The notes beneath the pieces are model-generated. The model worked only from the letters and a program-made list of their open reading frames with translations. It was not told the DNA's origin and ran no database searches. Source: Lachnospiraceae bacterium (GTDB taxonomy: Bacteria; Bacillota; Clostridia; Lachnospirales; Lachnospiraceae). Taken from it: a DNA stretch of 9,370 nucleotides. The translations under genes were made by a program, and so were the position numbers. Where the stretch lies: assembly GCA_017391545.1 (NCBI GenBank), contig JAFOYD010000081.1:1-9370 (forward strand), read 5' to 3'. Shown here one piece after another: positions 1 to 6,741 of this stretch. Position 1 is the stretch's first letter, and each line of letters starts with the position of its first letter.

Positions 1-649
1 ATTCCAGAACCGTAAGCGGAATCTCAAGCTCGACATCGCCCGATGCAAATACCATACCTTTCGCAGCCGAATCATTGTCCTTTCGGATACCGATAATCGT
101 ATATTCCTGCGAGATTCCATACATTGTCATATTGACATCCATGCCAAGTACATCTGTCGATCCAAAAAGCTTCTTGGCACTTTTCTCGGTGATGACACAA
201 ACCTTGCTGCCTTTTTGATTCTCACTCTTGGTAAAATAGCGTCCCTTAAGCATCGGTGCTGTGTTGTAATACTGCAGGGATTCGTTACCAAAGGTTGGCA
301 CTGCACTAAAGGTTCCTTTATTGCTCTGTGCTGTCGCGTTATTGAACATCCAGAAATCTGTCGCACCTTTTACATGGTCCACCTTATCCAGGATCAGATC
401 CAGATCAGCATCCGTAAATTCGATTGCATTTCCTTCTTCACTCTTGGAGTCGGAATATATCTGAACATATCCTCCTACCAGATCATCTAACTGCCCGCTG
501 ATGCCACTTTTGATGCCGTTACCTGCTGAAACAATCAAAATAACAGAGGAAATACCGATAATAATTCCGAGCATCGTCAAAAAAGAGCGGCCTTTATTGC
601 TTCGGATGTTCATCAGAGCTATTTTTATGTATTCTATTGTTTGAGCCAT
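1..649 (-). CDS. ABC transporter permease, FtsX/MacB type (YknZ-like), N-terminal part, cut by window edge
   Basis: This is the first 216 residues of an integral membrane permease of a MacB/YknZ-type ABC exporter; the rest lies beyond position 1. The start ATG at 649-647 has an AGGGGGA Shine-Dalgarno about 9 bases upstream. Residues 1-22 hold a basic amphipathic stretch (IALMNIRSNKGRS), followed by the first membrane helix at about 23-42 (FLTMLGIIIGISSVILIVSA). The rest is an extracytoplasmic MacB-PCD-like region. A stretch near 150-175 (VITEKSAKKLFGS, then VLGMDV) matches the usual pattern of this domain in MacB permeases. The remaining transmembrane helices and FtsX domain are expected to lie outside the window. 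The gene begins 19 bp after the adaptor stop and should be translated from the same mRNA as the adaptor and ATPase. The family call is secure; the substrate cannot be read from the sequence. Confidence 0.9.
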   Translation of the reverse strand, partial: MAQTIEYIKIALMNIRSNKGRSFLTMLGIIIGISSVILIVSAGNGIKSGISGQLDDLVGGYVQIYSDSKSEEGNAIEFTDADLDLILDKVDHVKGATDFWMFNNATAQSNKGTFSAVPTFGNESLQYYNTAPMLKGRYFTKSENQKGSKVCVITEKSAKKLFGSTDVLGMDVNMTMYGISQEYTIIGIRKDNDSAAKGMVFASGDVELEIPLTVLE

Positions 650-668
650 ATTTACTTTTCCCCCTGTT

Positions 669-2174
669 TTATTCTGCGGGCATTACAGTTACTGCCATAC
701 CCTCTTCAAGATCCATGCCCATATAAGCAGAGGTTACGATTTCTTCTCCTTCCGAAATTCCCTCAAGAACCTGTATATACGTTTCAGAAGAAATTCCTGA
801 CTTGATAAATCGTTTGACAAGCAATCCGTTCTCTATGATATAGCAGAACTCGCCTTCATTATCTACATTCACAGCTTCTACAGGCACAAGCAGAACATTT
901 GATTCACTTGCAGTCAAAATCTTGAGCTTAGCCTCAATGCCAAGATAGATATTTTCATCCGGATTATCGATATGTACCTTCGCGTTTACCATCGGAACGC
1001 CTGATGAATTCGCTTCTGCCATGTGATTAATCTTGGTAACACTGCCCGTATAGGTATTACCGGAAACCTCAACTTCAACCGACTGGCCTACCGCAAGCAC
1101 TTCAAGATCGTACTTCGATGCCTGAAATTCCACACAGATCTCATCAAAGCTTTCCAACACAATCAGCTTAGCCCCTTCCTGTGCAGGCGCTCCCTCCACA
1201 ACGCTGACATCAGTTACGACGCCGTTAAATTCAGCGACAATTCCATTTAATGCAGCATCGTACTTTTTGCCTGCATCTTCACTTGTAAGCTGTTCTTTCT
1301 CTTTATTGAGGGCATAATTTGTAAGTTTGCTACCATTGACAACTGCTGCCTCCGCACTTGCCTTCTGGCTTTTTGCCTCTGAAAGCCTCGTCTCATAGTC
1401 TGCCAGATCCTTCTTTGCCTGCGTAAGCAGATCTTCCCAGCCATATGAGGTCTTATAATCAGAGAGCATATTCAGTTCATTCTGAAGTTTATTGAGTTCA
1501 TTTTGCTTCTCCGTCTTCTTTGCAAGAAGCGCTTCCATATCCGTGTTCTCATTTGGTGTCTGAATTGCAAGCTCGTAGCTGTTCATTTCCTTTTGAACAC
1601 TGTAGATTTTCGCATACAGATCAGACTTTCGAAGTGCCGTCATATCGGTAATACCATTGGTCAGATCATCAATGTAGATCTGGTAATTATCAATCGCCGC
1701 TTCACATTCTGCGATCTCCGCATTTGCCTGTTCCAGTTTGCTTCTCTGTTCATTATTGTACTGGACATTGGAATTATAATTGGCAGAGCTGATCTCGCTG
1801 CTCAGCTCGCTTTGACGTTTTTCATAGGCAACCGCTTCCTCATCGAAGCAGATCATCATATCGCCCGCCTTGACAATGTCGCCTTTTACCACGTTGACAC
1901 CTTCTACCGTTACATTGGCAGGCGCAAAAAAGGCCTTGGTATTCTCTGCCTTAACAATTCCACTTGTACTAAGTTCGGTGCTGATATCTCCTACAAAGGC
2001 CTTGTCTGTATATACTGGAATACCCTGATTACCTCCACCAAATACCGCTGTTGCAACCAGCACGATCACCAATACGATTCCTACCGGAATGATGATTTTC
2101 AGCGCTTTCTTTTTGCGCTTTTTCTTTGGCTTTGTTCCTTCTGCATTCTGTGTCGTTTTTTCACTCTTACTCAT
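669..2174 (-). CDS. HlyD/MacA-type membrane-fusion adaptor of ABC exporter (YknX-like)
   Basis: This 501-aa adaptor should link the ABC exporter to the cell exterior or wall side. Its start is a basic cytoplasmic tail (KPKKKRKKK at about 16-23) and a single anchor helix at about 26-46, with no lipobox. Residues 80-110 look like the first half of a lipoyl/barrel-sandwich domain. Residues 112-280 are Glu/Lys/Gln-rich and helical, a likely coiled-coil hairpin. Residues 305-340 give the second lipoyl half, with the typical GVV..V.V.EG pattern. Residues 345-420 fit the beta-barrel and 425-500 the membrane-proximal domain (LLVPVEAV, then IQVLEGISEGEEIVTSA). I chose ATG 2174 because GGAGG sits 8 bases upstream; the reading frame is open back to 2228, but those starts lack such a site and would overlap the ATPase gene more. 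The start overlaps the ATPase stop by 8 bp, which suggests translational coupling. At 501 aa it is longer than MacA or YknX, mainly in the coiled coil. Confidence 0.92.
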   Translation of the reverse strand: MSKSEKTTQNAEGTKPKKKRKKKALKIIIPVGIVLVIVLVATAVFGGGNQGIPVYTDKAFVGDISTELSTSGIVKAENTKAFFAPANVTVEGVNVVKGDIVKAGDMMICFDEEAVAYEKRQSELSSEISSANYNSNVQYNNEQRSKLEQANAEIAECEAAIDNYQIYIDDLTNGITDMTALRKSDLYAKIYSVQKEMNSYELAIQTPNENTDMEALLAKKTEKQNELNKLQNELNMLSDYKTSYGWEDLLTQAKKDLADYETRLSEAKSQKASAEAAVVNGSKLTNYALNKEKEQLTSEDAGKKYDAALNGIVAEFNGVVTDVSVVEGAPAQEGAKLIVLESFDEICVEFQASKYDLEVLAVGQSVEVEVSGNTYTGSVTKINHMAEANSSGVPMVNAKVHIDNPDENIYLGIEAKLKILTASESNVLLVPVEAVNVDNEGEFCYIIENGLLVKRFIKSGISSETYIQVLEGISEGEEIVTSAYMGMDLEEGMAVTVMPAE

Positions 2175-2880
2175 TTTCATTTCCTCCCTCATTCTCTTTT
2201 CTCGTATCTGAAATAATTTTTCCGTCACTAATTTTTATGACTCTGTCTGCCTGCAATGCGATATCATTGTCATGTGTGATCAATATGACCGTTCTTCCCT
2301 CCTTATGCAGCTCCCTCAAAATCTGCATGATCTCCTTTGTGGAATTTGAATCAAGATTACCTGTCGGCTCGTCAGCAAGTATGATTGGAGGTGCCTGTGC
2401 AATGGCTCTTGCGATCGCCACACGCTGCTGCTGTCCTCCTGACATCTGTGCCGGCTTGTGGTCAAGCCTGTGTGCCAGGCCTACCTTTTCAAGTGCATTT
2501 AGCGCAAGCTCCTCACGTTCTCTTTTTCCTACTCCACGATAAATCAAAGGAAGTGTAACGTTCTCCACTGCCGTGAGATTCTGTATCAGGTTAAATCCCT
2601 GAAAAATAAAACCAATCTCCCTGTTTCGCACATCGGAAAGTTCATCATCCTCCATGTCTGATACGTCCATCCCGTGAAGCATGTAAGTACCGCTTGTTGG
2701 TACGTCAAGGCATCCCAGCATATTCATAAGCGTCGACTTTCCGGAACCGGAATGTCCTATGATTGCCACAAACTCCTTCTCACAGATGGTAAGATCCACT
2801 CCGTTGAGTGCACGCACTTCATTCTCTCCGGGATTATAAATTTTATACATGTCCCTTATTTCTATCAGCGTATTATCCAT
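2167..2880 (-). CDS. ABC transporter ATP-binding protein, MacB/LolD/YknY type
   Basis: This 237-aa cytoplasmic ATPase powers the exporter encoded with it. All nucleotide-binding motifs are present: Walker A GHSGSGKST (42-50), Q-loop Gln94 in FIFQGFNL, signature SGGQQQRVAIARA (147-159), Walker B IILADE (166-171) with PTGNLD after it, and the H-loop His203 in ILITHD. The EVRALNGVDL start and the PTSGTYMLHGMDVS segment are characteristic of the LolD/MacB/YknY subgroup. ATG 2880 is preferred because GAGG lies 9 bases upstream; the frame can be extended to a TTG at 2910, but that lacks a good ribosome site. It is the first gene of the operon and has its own promoter just upstream. Gene order (ATPase, adaptor, permease) differs from B. 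subtilis yknWXYZ, where the adaptor precedes the ATPase. Substrate unknown. Confidence 0.95.
   Translation of the reverse strand: MDNTLIEIRDMYKIYNPGENEVRALNGVDLTICEKEFVAIIGHSGSGKSTLMNMLGCLDVPTSGTYMLHGMDVSDMEDDELSDVRNREIGFIFQGFNLIQNLTAVENVTLPLIYRGVGKREREELALNALEKVGLAHRLDHKPAQMSGGQQQRVAIARAIAQAPPIILADEPTGNLDSNSTKEIMQILRELHKEGRTVILITHDNDIALQADRVIKISDGKIISDTRKENEGGNENE
2181..2188 (-). promoter_or_regulatory. Ribosome binding site deciding the adaptor start
   Basis: The minus strand reads GGGAGGAA here, inside the last codons of the ATPase gene. GGAGG is 8 bases from ATG 2174 but only 2 bases from ATG 2180, so 2174 is the better start. The site is embedded in the upstream coding sequence, as expected for coupled genes. 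Confidence 0.75.
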
Positions 2881-2918
2881 TCCTACTTTCCTCACCCTTA
2901 CTTTAATCAATTAGTCTG

Positions 2919-2930
2919 GTAAAATTTTAC
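2919..2930. promoter_or_regulatory. Perfect 12-bp palindrome at the start of the exporter transcript
   Basis: GTAAAATTTTAC is a perfect palindrome about 5-16 bases downstream of the predicted transcription start of the exporter operon. Its place and symmetry suit a repressor operator. The regulator is not in the window, and short AT palindromes arise by chance in AT-rich spacers, so the call is tentative. Confidence 0.35.
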
Positions 2931-2941
2931 TGCACCGTCTT

Positions 2942-2970
2942 ATCATATCACTGCTTAATTTGTTTGTCTT
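2942..2970 (-). promoter_or_regulatory. Predicted sigma-A promoter of the exporter operon
   Basis: On the minus strand AAGACA (2970-2965) and TATGAT (2947-2942) are separated by exactly 17 bp, and a TG lies one base before the -10 box (extended -10). The sequence upstream to about 3060 is very AT-rich and could help RNA polymerase bind. Transcription would start near 2935, giving a leader of about 55 bases before ATG 2880. Confidence 0.6.
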
Positions 2971-3072
2971 TAAGATTGCATTAATTTTAGTTTAATTTAC
3001 AATATATTAAAACTTTATAAACGGAGTCACCATTTTATGTATTTTTGATAAAATTTCTTATAACATTTCATT

Positions 3073-3117
3073 AAAAAAGAGGCTTTTCCTTTTCTATAAA
3101 AGAAAACGCCTCTTTTG
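3073..3117 (-). terminator. Rho-independent terminator after ribU
   Basis: AAAAGAGGC (3075-3083) pairs perfectly with GCCTCTTTT (3108-3116), and the stem continues inward (TTTTC with GAAAA) past a single bulged base. On the minus strand the stem is followed by a run of T. It lies 24 bp past the ribU stop and separates that transcript from the exporter operon. Confidence 0.88.
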
Positions 3118-3140
3118 TTATATACTGATTTCAATAGAAT

Positions 3141-3899
3141 TTATACTTGTTCAGCCCTTTTTACTGTATTATCATATGTCGCCTTAAGAATCGGGCTTAA
3201 CGGTTTGTAGAGCAGGAAGGTCAATACAGAAACGCCACTTCCTTTGATTAAATTAAGCGGTGCTACGCAAAATGCCACAAAAGTAAATACGTTCGTAACG
3301 CCCGGATGAATCGCAGTTCCCATACCGATCAGTGCATCGAGCGGCATGCCATACATGACGGCAAAGGTCGGGAGCAGATACACTGCATTGAAAAGCGTGC
3401 CAAAGATTGTCATGACGATCGTTCCCACTGCACTTCCTAAAATAGCTGTCGTCTTTTTCTTCTTCATATGATAAATAATGGTAGCCGGCAAAATCATTGA
3501 ACAGCCTACACAGAAATTTGCCAGTTCGCCAACAAATGCAGTGGAAGTCGGCTTGAATAAAAGCTTAATGATAATCTTGACAAACTCTGTAAGAACGCCC
3601 GCTACAGGTCCAAAAGCAAAGCCACAGAGAAGTACGGGAAGCTCACTCGCATCAAGCTTATAAAATCCCGGTGCCAGGAACGGTATTGCTACTTCAAACA
3701 ACATCAGGATTCCTGCTACTGCTGAAAACATACCAATCATGGCAATCTTTCTAGTAGTCAGAATCTTTTCTTTCGTGTTGTTCTTTTTTGCAATCAGCTT
3801 CTCAGCGATGACCGCAATCACGACCATGGCAATCACAATGCCAATAAACTCAAGTACAAAGGTTACATTTTCTGCAATACTTGCAACTAATTCACTCAT
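3141..3899 (-). CDS. ribU: Riboflavin ECF transporter substrate-binding S component, RibU family
   Basis: This 252-aa membrane protein is the substrate-binding (S) subunit of an energy-coupling-factor transporter for riboflavin. It would work with shared EcfA/EcfA'/EcfT subunits encoded elsewhere. The core begins near residue 47 (TTRKIAMIGMFSAVAGILM). It contains the RibU-typical segment APGFYKLDASELPVLLCGFA at 76-95, followed by GPVAGVLTEFVKIIIKLL. Hydrophobic helices are at about 50-72, 85-112, 122-144, 153-178, 200-218 and 221-232. An additional helix at about 12-34 precedes the usual six-helix core, followed by a basic loop. The start ATG 3899 has AGGAG 8 bases upstream. The specificity call rests both on the protein and on the FMN riboswitch directly in front. 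The gene stands alone between two terminators. Confidence 0.9.
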   Translation of the reverse strand: MSELVASIAENVTFVLEFIGIVIAMVVIAVIAEKLIAKKNNTKEKILTTRKIAMIGMFSAVAGILMLFEVAIPFLAPGFYKLDASELPVLLCGFAFGPVAGVLTEFVKIIIKLLFKPTSTAFVGELANFCVGCSMILPATIIYHMKKKKTTAILGSAVGTIVMTIFGTLFNAVYLLPTFAVMYGMPLDALIGMGTAIHPGVTNVFTFVAFCVAPLNLIKGSGVSVLTFLLYKPLSPILKATYDNTVKRAEQV

Positions 3900-3965
3900 T
3901 CTTAAATCTCCTTTTCTCTGATTGGAAATTCTTCTGCGTGATGGGGGTGGAGCTCATGTGCATAT

Positions 3966-4006
3966 AAAAAGTCCCGCATAATACATAATGATATTATCCG
4001 GGACTT
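3966..4006 (-). terminator. Intrinsic terminator of the FMN riboswitch (expression platform)
   Basis: On the minus strand GTCCCG pairs with CGGGAC and, past one G-G mismatch, ATAATA pairs with TATTAT around an 8-base loop. A run of five T follows. It lies 22 bases after the aptamer and 66 bases before the ribU start, so FMN binding most likely stops transcription here. I could not identify the competing antiterminator by eye. Confidence 0.85.
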
Positions 4007-4027
4007 GCTACATTCGCCAATATTCAC

Positions 4028-4148
4028 TCTTCTCTCATCCAGACTTTACTGTCGGTTATGGAATTTCACCATATCAGCTATTTTTACGTTTCGCAAAAAC
4101 AGGTCGCGGACTTTACCGCCGGTAGGGAATTTCACCCTGCCCCGAAGA
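4028..4148 (-). ncRNA. FMN riboswitch aptamer (RFN element)
   Basis: The minus strand carries the conserved RFN blocks in order: GGGGCAGGGTGAAATTCCC, then TACCGGCGGTAAAGTCC, then GGTGAAATTCCATAACCGAC, then AGTAAAGTCTGGATGAGAGA. The ends TCTTC (4148-4144) and GAAGA (4032-4028) close the basal P1 stem. This aptamer binds flavin mononucleotide. Together with the downstream terminator it should lower ribU expression when FMN is abundant. The whole 313-bp gap between tex and ribU (3900-4212) is filled by ribosome site, terminator, aptamer and promoter; I see no further gene in it. Confidence 0.97.
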
Positions 4149-4173
4149 ATTCTTATTCATTTTTTGCCATTTG

Positions 4174-4202
4174 ATAATAGCATAAAACCTACACGATTTC
4201 AA
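4174..4202 (-). promoter_or_regulatory. Predicted sigma-A promoter of riboswitch-ribU transcript
   Basis: On the minus strand TTGAAA (4202-4197) and TATTAT (4179-4174) are 17 bp apart, with an extended -10 TGC directly before the -10 box. The start would be near 4167, about 20 bases before the riboswitch P1 stem. The -35 box begins 10 bp after the tex stop codon. Confidence 0.8.
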
Positions 4203-4212
4203 GAGCCAAACA

Positions 4213-6573
4213 CTATTTTTTGTTATTCTTGTCGAGTCGCATGGTAAGTGAAATTCTTTTCTTTGCCAAGTCAACATCCAGCACCTTCACATCGACGATA
4301 TCGCCTACGCTGACTGCTTCAAGAGGATGCTTGATATACTTATCTGTAATCTGCGATATGTGTACCAGTCCGTCCTGATGCACGCCAATGTCCACGAACA
4401 CGCCAAAATCGATTACATTTCTGACCGTTCCCTTTAAGACCATGTCGGGTTTCAAATCCTTCATGTCAAGGACATCGCTTCTGAGAATCGGCTTTGGCAT
4501 ATCCTCACGCGGGTCTCTTGCAGGCTTCTCAAGCTCCTTCAAAATGTCGGTAAGAGTGATTTCTCCGATTCCAAGCTCTTCTGCCATCTTTTTCTTGTCT
4601 TTCACACGCTTTTCAAGTCCGCCTGCTGTCACCTGTGATACAGCGCTTTCTTTTTTGCTGTTGTCTGACTGCGATGCTTCAAGCTGTACGCCACCCATTG
4701 CGGCTGCGAGTGCTTTGCCCATTGCTGTATTGGTATTTCTGATCACAATGCCCTGTTTCTTGTTTTTGTTGTTCTTTTTGCCGTCCTGTTTTGCAGGCTT
4801 TACTGCTTTTGCAGATGCAGCCTTCTTCTGGATTTCCTTTAACTCGTCCATGGAAATATCCAGTTTATCCAGAAGCTTCATGGTCGCGTCATAGGACTCC
4901 GGATGCACACTGGTAGCATCTAACGGATTATCACCATCCAGAATACGCATAAAACCTGCACACTGCTCATATGCCTTTGGTCCAAGCTTTGCCACCTTTA
5001 AGAGCTGCTTTCGATTGGTAAAACGCCCATTTGTCTCACGATATTCAACAATGTTTTTGGCAATGGTCTTGTTGATACCTGAGATATACTCCAACAGCGA
5101 CGCAGAAGCTGTGTTCAGATCGACACCGACCTTGTTTACCGAGTCCTCCACGACACCATTTAGCGCTTCACTAAGCTTTTTCTGGTTCATATCATGCTGA
5201 TACTGTCCTACCCCGATAGATTTCGGGTCGATCTTTACAAGCTCTGCAAGTGGATCCTGCAGGCGTCTTGCAATTGATGCAGCACTTCTCTGTCCCACAT
5301 CAAAGTTCGGAAACTCCTCCGTCGCAAGCTTACTTGCCGAATAAACAGATGCTCCCGCTTCGTTTACGATCACATACTGCACTGGTGTGTCAAGCTCTTT
5401 GATCAACTCCACAATGACCTGCTCTGATTCACGGGAAGCTGTACCATTTCCCACAGAGATCAACTCAACATGGTACTTGTCGATCAGTTTCTTTAATTCC
5501 TTTTTTGCTTCTTCTACTTTGTTCTGCGGTGCTGTCGGATAGATGACCTTGGTGTCAAGTACCTTTCCTGTAGAATCAACGACTGCAAGCTTACAGCCCG
5601 TTCTGAAAGCCGGATCCCATCCAAGCACTACTTTTCCTGCAATTGGTGGCTGCATGAGCAGCTGCTCAAGATTTTTGCCAAATACGGAAATCGCTCCATC
5701 CTCTGCCTTCTCTGTAAGATCATTTCTGATATCACGTTCAATCGCAGGTGCGATCAGTCTGTCGTAGCTGTCTGCAATTGCTTCCTGTAATGCGGGCGTT
5801 GTATTTTCATTGTCCTTTGTAATGACCTTTGTCTCAAGGTAGCGGATAATGCGCTCTGTCGGTGCCTCGATCTTTACGGTCAGAATTTTTTCATTCTCGC
5901 CTCTGTTCAGTGCAAGGACTCTGTGACCAGCCACTTTGCTTACCGGCTCCTCAAAGTCATAATACATTTCATATACGCTCTGCGCTTTCTCATCCTTTGC
6001 TGTACTTGTCAGTTTTCCTTCCTCGAACGTCGCCTGACGGATATATGCTCTGTAATCAGCATTGTCTGATATCATTTCCGCGATAATGTCCATCGCTCCC
6101 TGCAGTGCTTCCTTTACATTCTTTACTTCCTTCTCTTCACTCACAAAGCTTTCTGCTTCCTGAATCAGTGGTTTTGCGGTCTCCTGTGCCAAAACGATCT
6201 CAGCAAGTCCGTCGAGTCCCTTTTCCTTTGCCACACTTGCTCTCGTCTTCCTCTTTGGCCGGTAAGGACGATACAAGTCTTCCACTACGACCATTGTCTC
6301 CGCCGCCAGTATTTTTTCTCTTAATTCATCTGTGAGCATTCCCTGCTCCTCAATGCTCCCAAGAACCTGCTCCTTTTTCTCCTCCAAATTTCTCAGATAG
6401 CCAAGCCGTTCATTGAGATTTCTTAACACCTCATCGTTTAATGAGCCTGTGACTTCCTTTCGATATCTGGAGATGAATGGTATCGTATTTCCTTCATCGA
6501 TCAGCTTTACAGCTGCTTCGACCTGCCATTTTTCTACATTTAACTCTTCTTTTAATTTTAAAATGATGTCCAT
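4213..6573 (-). CDS. tex: Tex, RNA-binding transcription accessory protein (YqgF and S1 domains)
   Basis: This 786-aa cytoplasmic protein belongs to the Tex family, nucleic-acid-binding proteins related to eukaryotic Spt6 and linked to transcription and RNA handling. The N-terminal helical part has the family signature EKWQVEAAVKLIDEGNTIPF (15-34) then ISRYRKE. The YqgF/RNase H-like domain spans about 316-440 (GWDPAFRTGCKLAVVD). Helix-hairpin-helix repeats follow at about 485-545 (VDLNTASASLLEYISGI), and an S1 domain closes the protein at about 708-780 (GTVRNVIDFGVFVDIGVHQD). ATG 6573 gives the standard Tex start; the frame is open to a TTG at 6624, but that lies inside the promoter -10 box. 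AGGA is 11 bases upstream, a rather long spacing. A roughly 70-residue Lys/Ala/Asn-rich insert (585-655) separates the HhH part from the AEELGIG segment before S1, making this longer than B. subtilis YdcI (about 719 aa). No terminator follows before the ribU promoter. Confidence 0.95.
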   Translation of the reverse strand: MDIILKLKEELNVEKWQVEAAVKLIDEGNTIPFISRYRKEVTGSLNDEVLRNLNERLGYLRNLEEKKEQVLGSIEEQGMLTDELREKILAAETMVVVEDLYRPYRPKRKTRASVAKEKGLDGLAEIVLAQETAKPLIQEAESFVSEEKEVKNVKEALQGAMDIIAEMISDNADYRAYIRQATFEEGKLTSTAKDEKAQSVYEMYYDFEEPVSKVAGHRVLALNRGENEKILTVKIEAPTERIIRYLETKVITKDNENTTPALQEAIADSYDRLIAPAIERDIRNDLTEKAEDGAISVFGKNLEQLLMQPPIAGKVVLGWDPAFRTGCKLAVVDSTGKVLDTKVIYPTAPQNKVEEAKKELKKLIDKYHVELISVGNGTASRESEQVIVELIKELDTPVQYVIVNEAGASVYSASKLATEEFPNFDVGQRSAASIARRLQDPLAELVKIDPKSIGVGQYQHDMNQKKLSEALNGVVEDSVNKVGVDLNTASASLLEYISGINKTIAKNIVEYRETNGRFTNRKQLLKVAKLGPKAYEQCAGFMRILDGDNPLDATSVHPESYDATMKLLDKLDISMDELKEIQKKAASAKAVKPAKQDGKKNNKNKKQGIVIRNTNTAMGKALAAAMGGVQLEASQSDNSKKESAVSQVTAGGLEKRVKDKKKMAEELGIGEITLTDILKELEKPARDPREDMPKPILRSDVLDMKDLKPDMVLKGTVRNVIDFGVFVDIGVHQDGLVHISQITDKYIKHPLEAVSVGDIVDVKVLDVDLAKKRISLTMRLDKNNKK

Positions 6574-6623
6574 TGATATACTGTTCCTTTTTCCTTTATT
6601 GCTGTTATGACAGCGACACTTCA

Positions 6624-6652
6624 ATTATATGCTAAATTGTGTGCGGATTCAA
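6624..6652 (-). promoter_or_regulatory. Predicted sigma-A promoter of tex
   Basis: The minus strand shows TTGAAT (6652-6647), a 17-bp spacer, and a perfect TATAAT (6629-6624). Transcription would start near 6617, giving a leader of about 44 bases. A short hairpin GCTGT-TATG-ACAGC (6601-6614) would sit at the 5' end of the mRNA. Confidence 0.85.
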
Positions 6653-6683
6653 GAAAATTTCACGGTTTTTCATTTCATTTTTG

Positions 6684-6712
6684 TTGTTTTATTGATTTAA
6701 TCATGATAAAAT
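6684..6712 (+). promoter_or_regulatory. Predicted sigma-A promoter of the DUF975 gene
   Basis: TTGTTT (6684-6689) and TAAAAT (6707-6712) are 17 bp apart, with TGA directly before the -10 box (extended -10). Transcription would start near 6719, so the leader is about 65 bases. An imperfect palindrome centred on ATCATGAT (6700-6707) overlaps the -10 box. An alternative pairing TTGATT with GATAAT at 18 bp is also possible. Confidence 0.55.
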
Positions 6713-6741
6713 GCAGATAATTGTAGTTATATAGAAAGGAT

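Noticed and set aside
215..490. Open plus-strand frame of 91 codons at the left edge
   Set aside because: It lies opposite the permease gene, whose translation fits the MacB-type domain throughout.
1503..2216. Open plus-strand frame of 237 codons
   Set aside because: It lies opposite the adaptor gene, whose domains are clear. The translation is Cys/Phe/Leu-rich without family features, and there is no ribosome site.
2126..2542. Open plus-strand frame of 138 codons
   Set aside because: It is opposite the ATPase and adaptor genes and has no recognisable protein features.
2881..2910. Upstream TTG start for the ABC ATPase
   Set aside because: It adds a basic 10-residue tail not seen in the family and lacks a ribosome site, whereas ATG 2880 has one at good spacing.
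3927..3934. AATTCTTC in the ribU leader, complementary to the 5' P1 strand of the riboswitch, as an antiterminator
   Set aside because: It lies downstream of the terminator, so it cannot compete before termination; the 8-base match is likely chance.
4388..4894. Open plus-strand frame of 168 codons opposite tex
   Set aside because: It is the mirror of the Tex S1/linker coding region, Ser/Phe-rich with no domain resemblance. Tex itself is certain.
6574..6624. Upstream TTG start for tex
   Set aside because: The TTG lies within the -10 box of the tex promoter, so it would not be in the mRNA, and Tex proteins normally begin at the ATG 6573 sequence.
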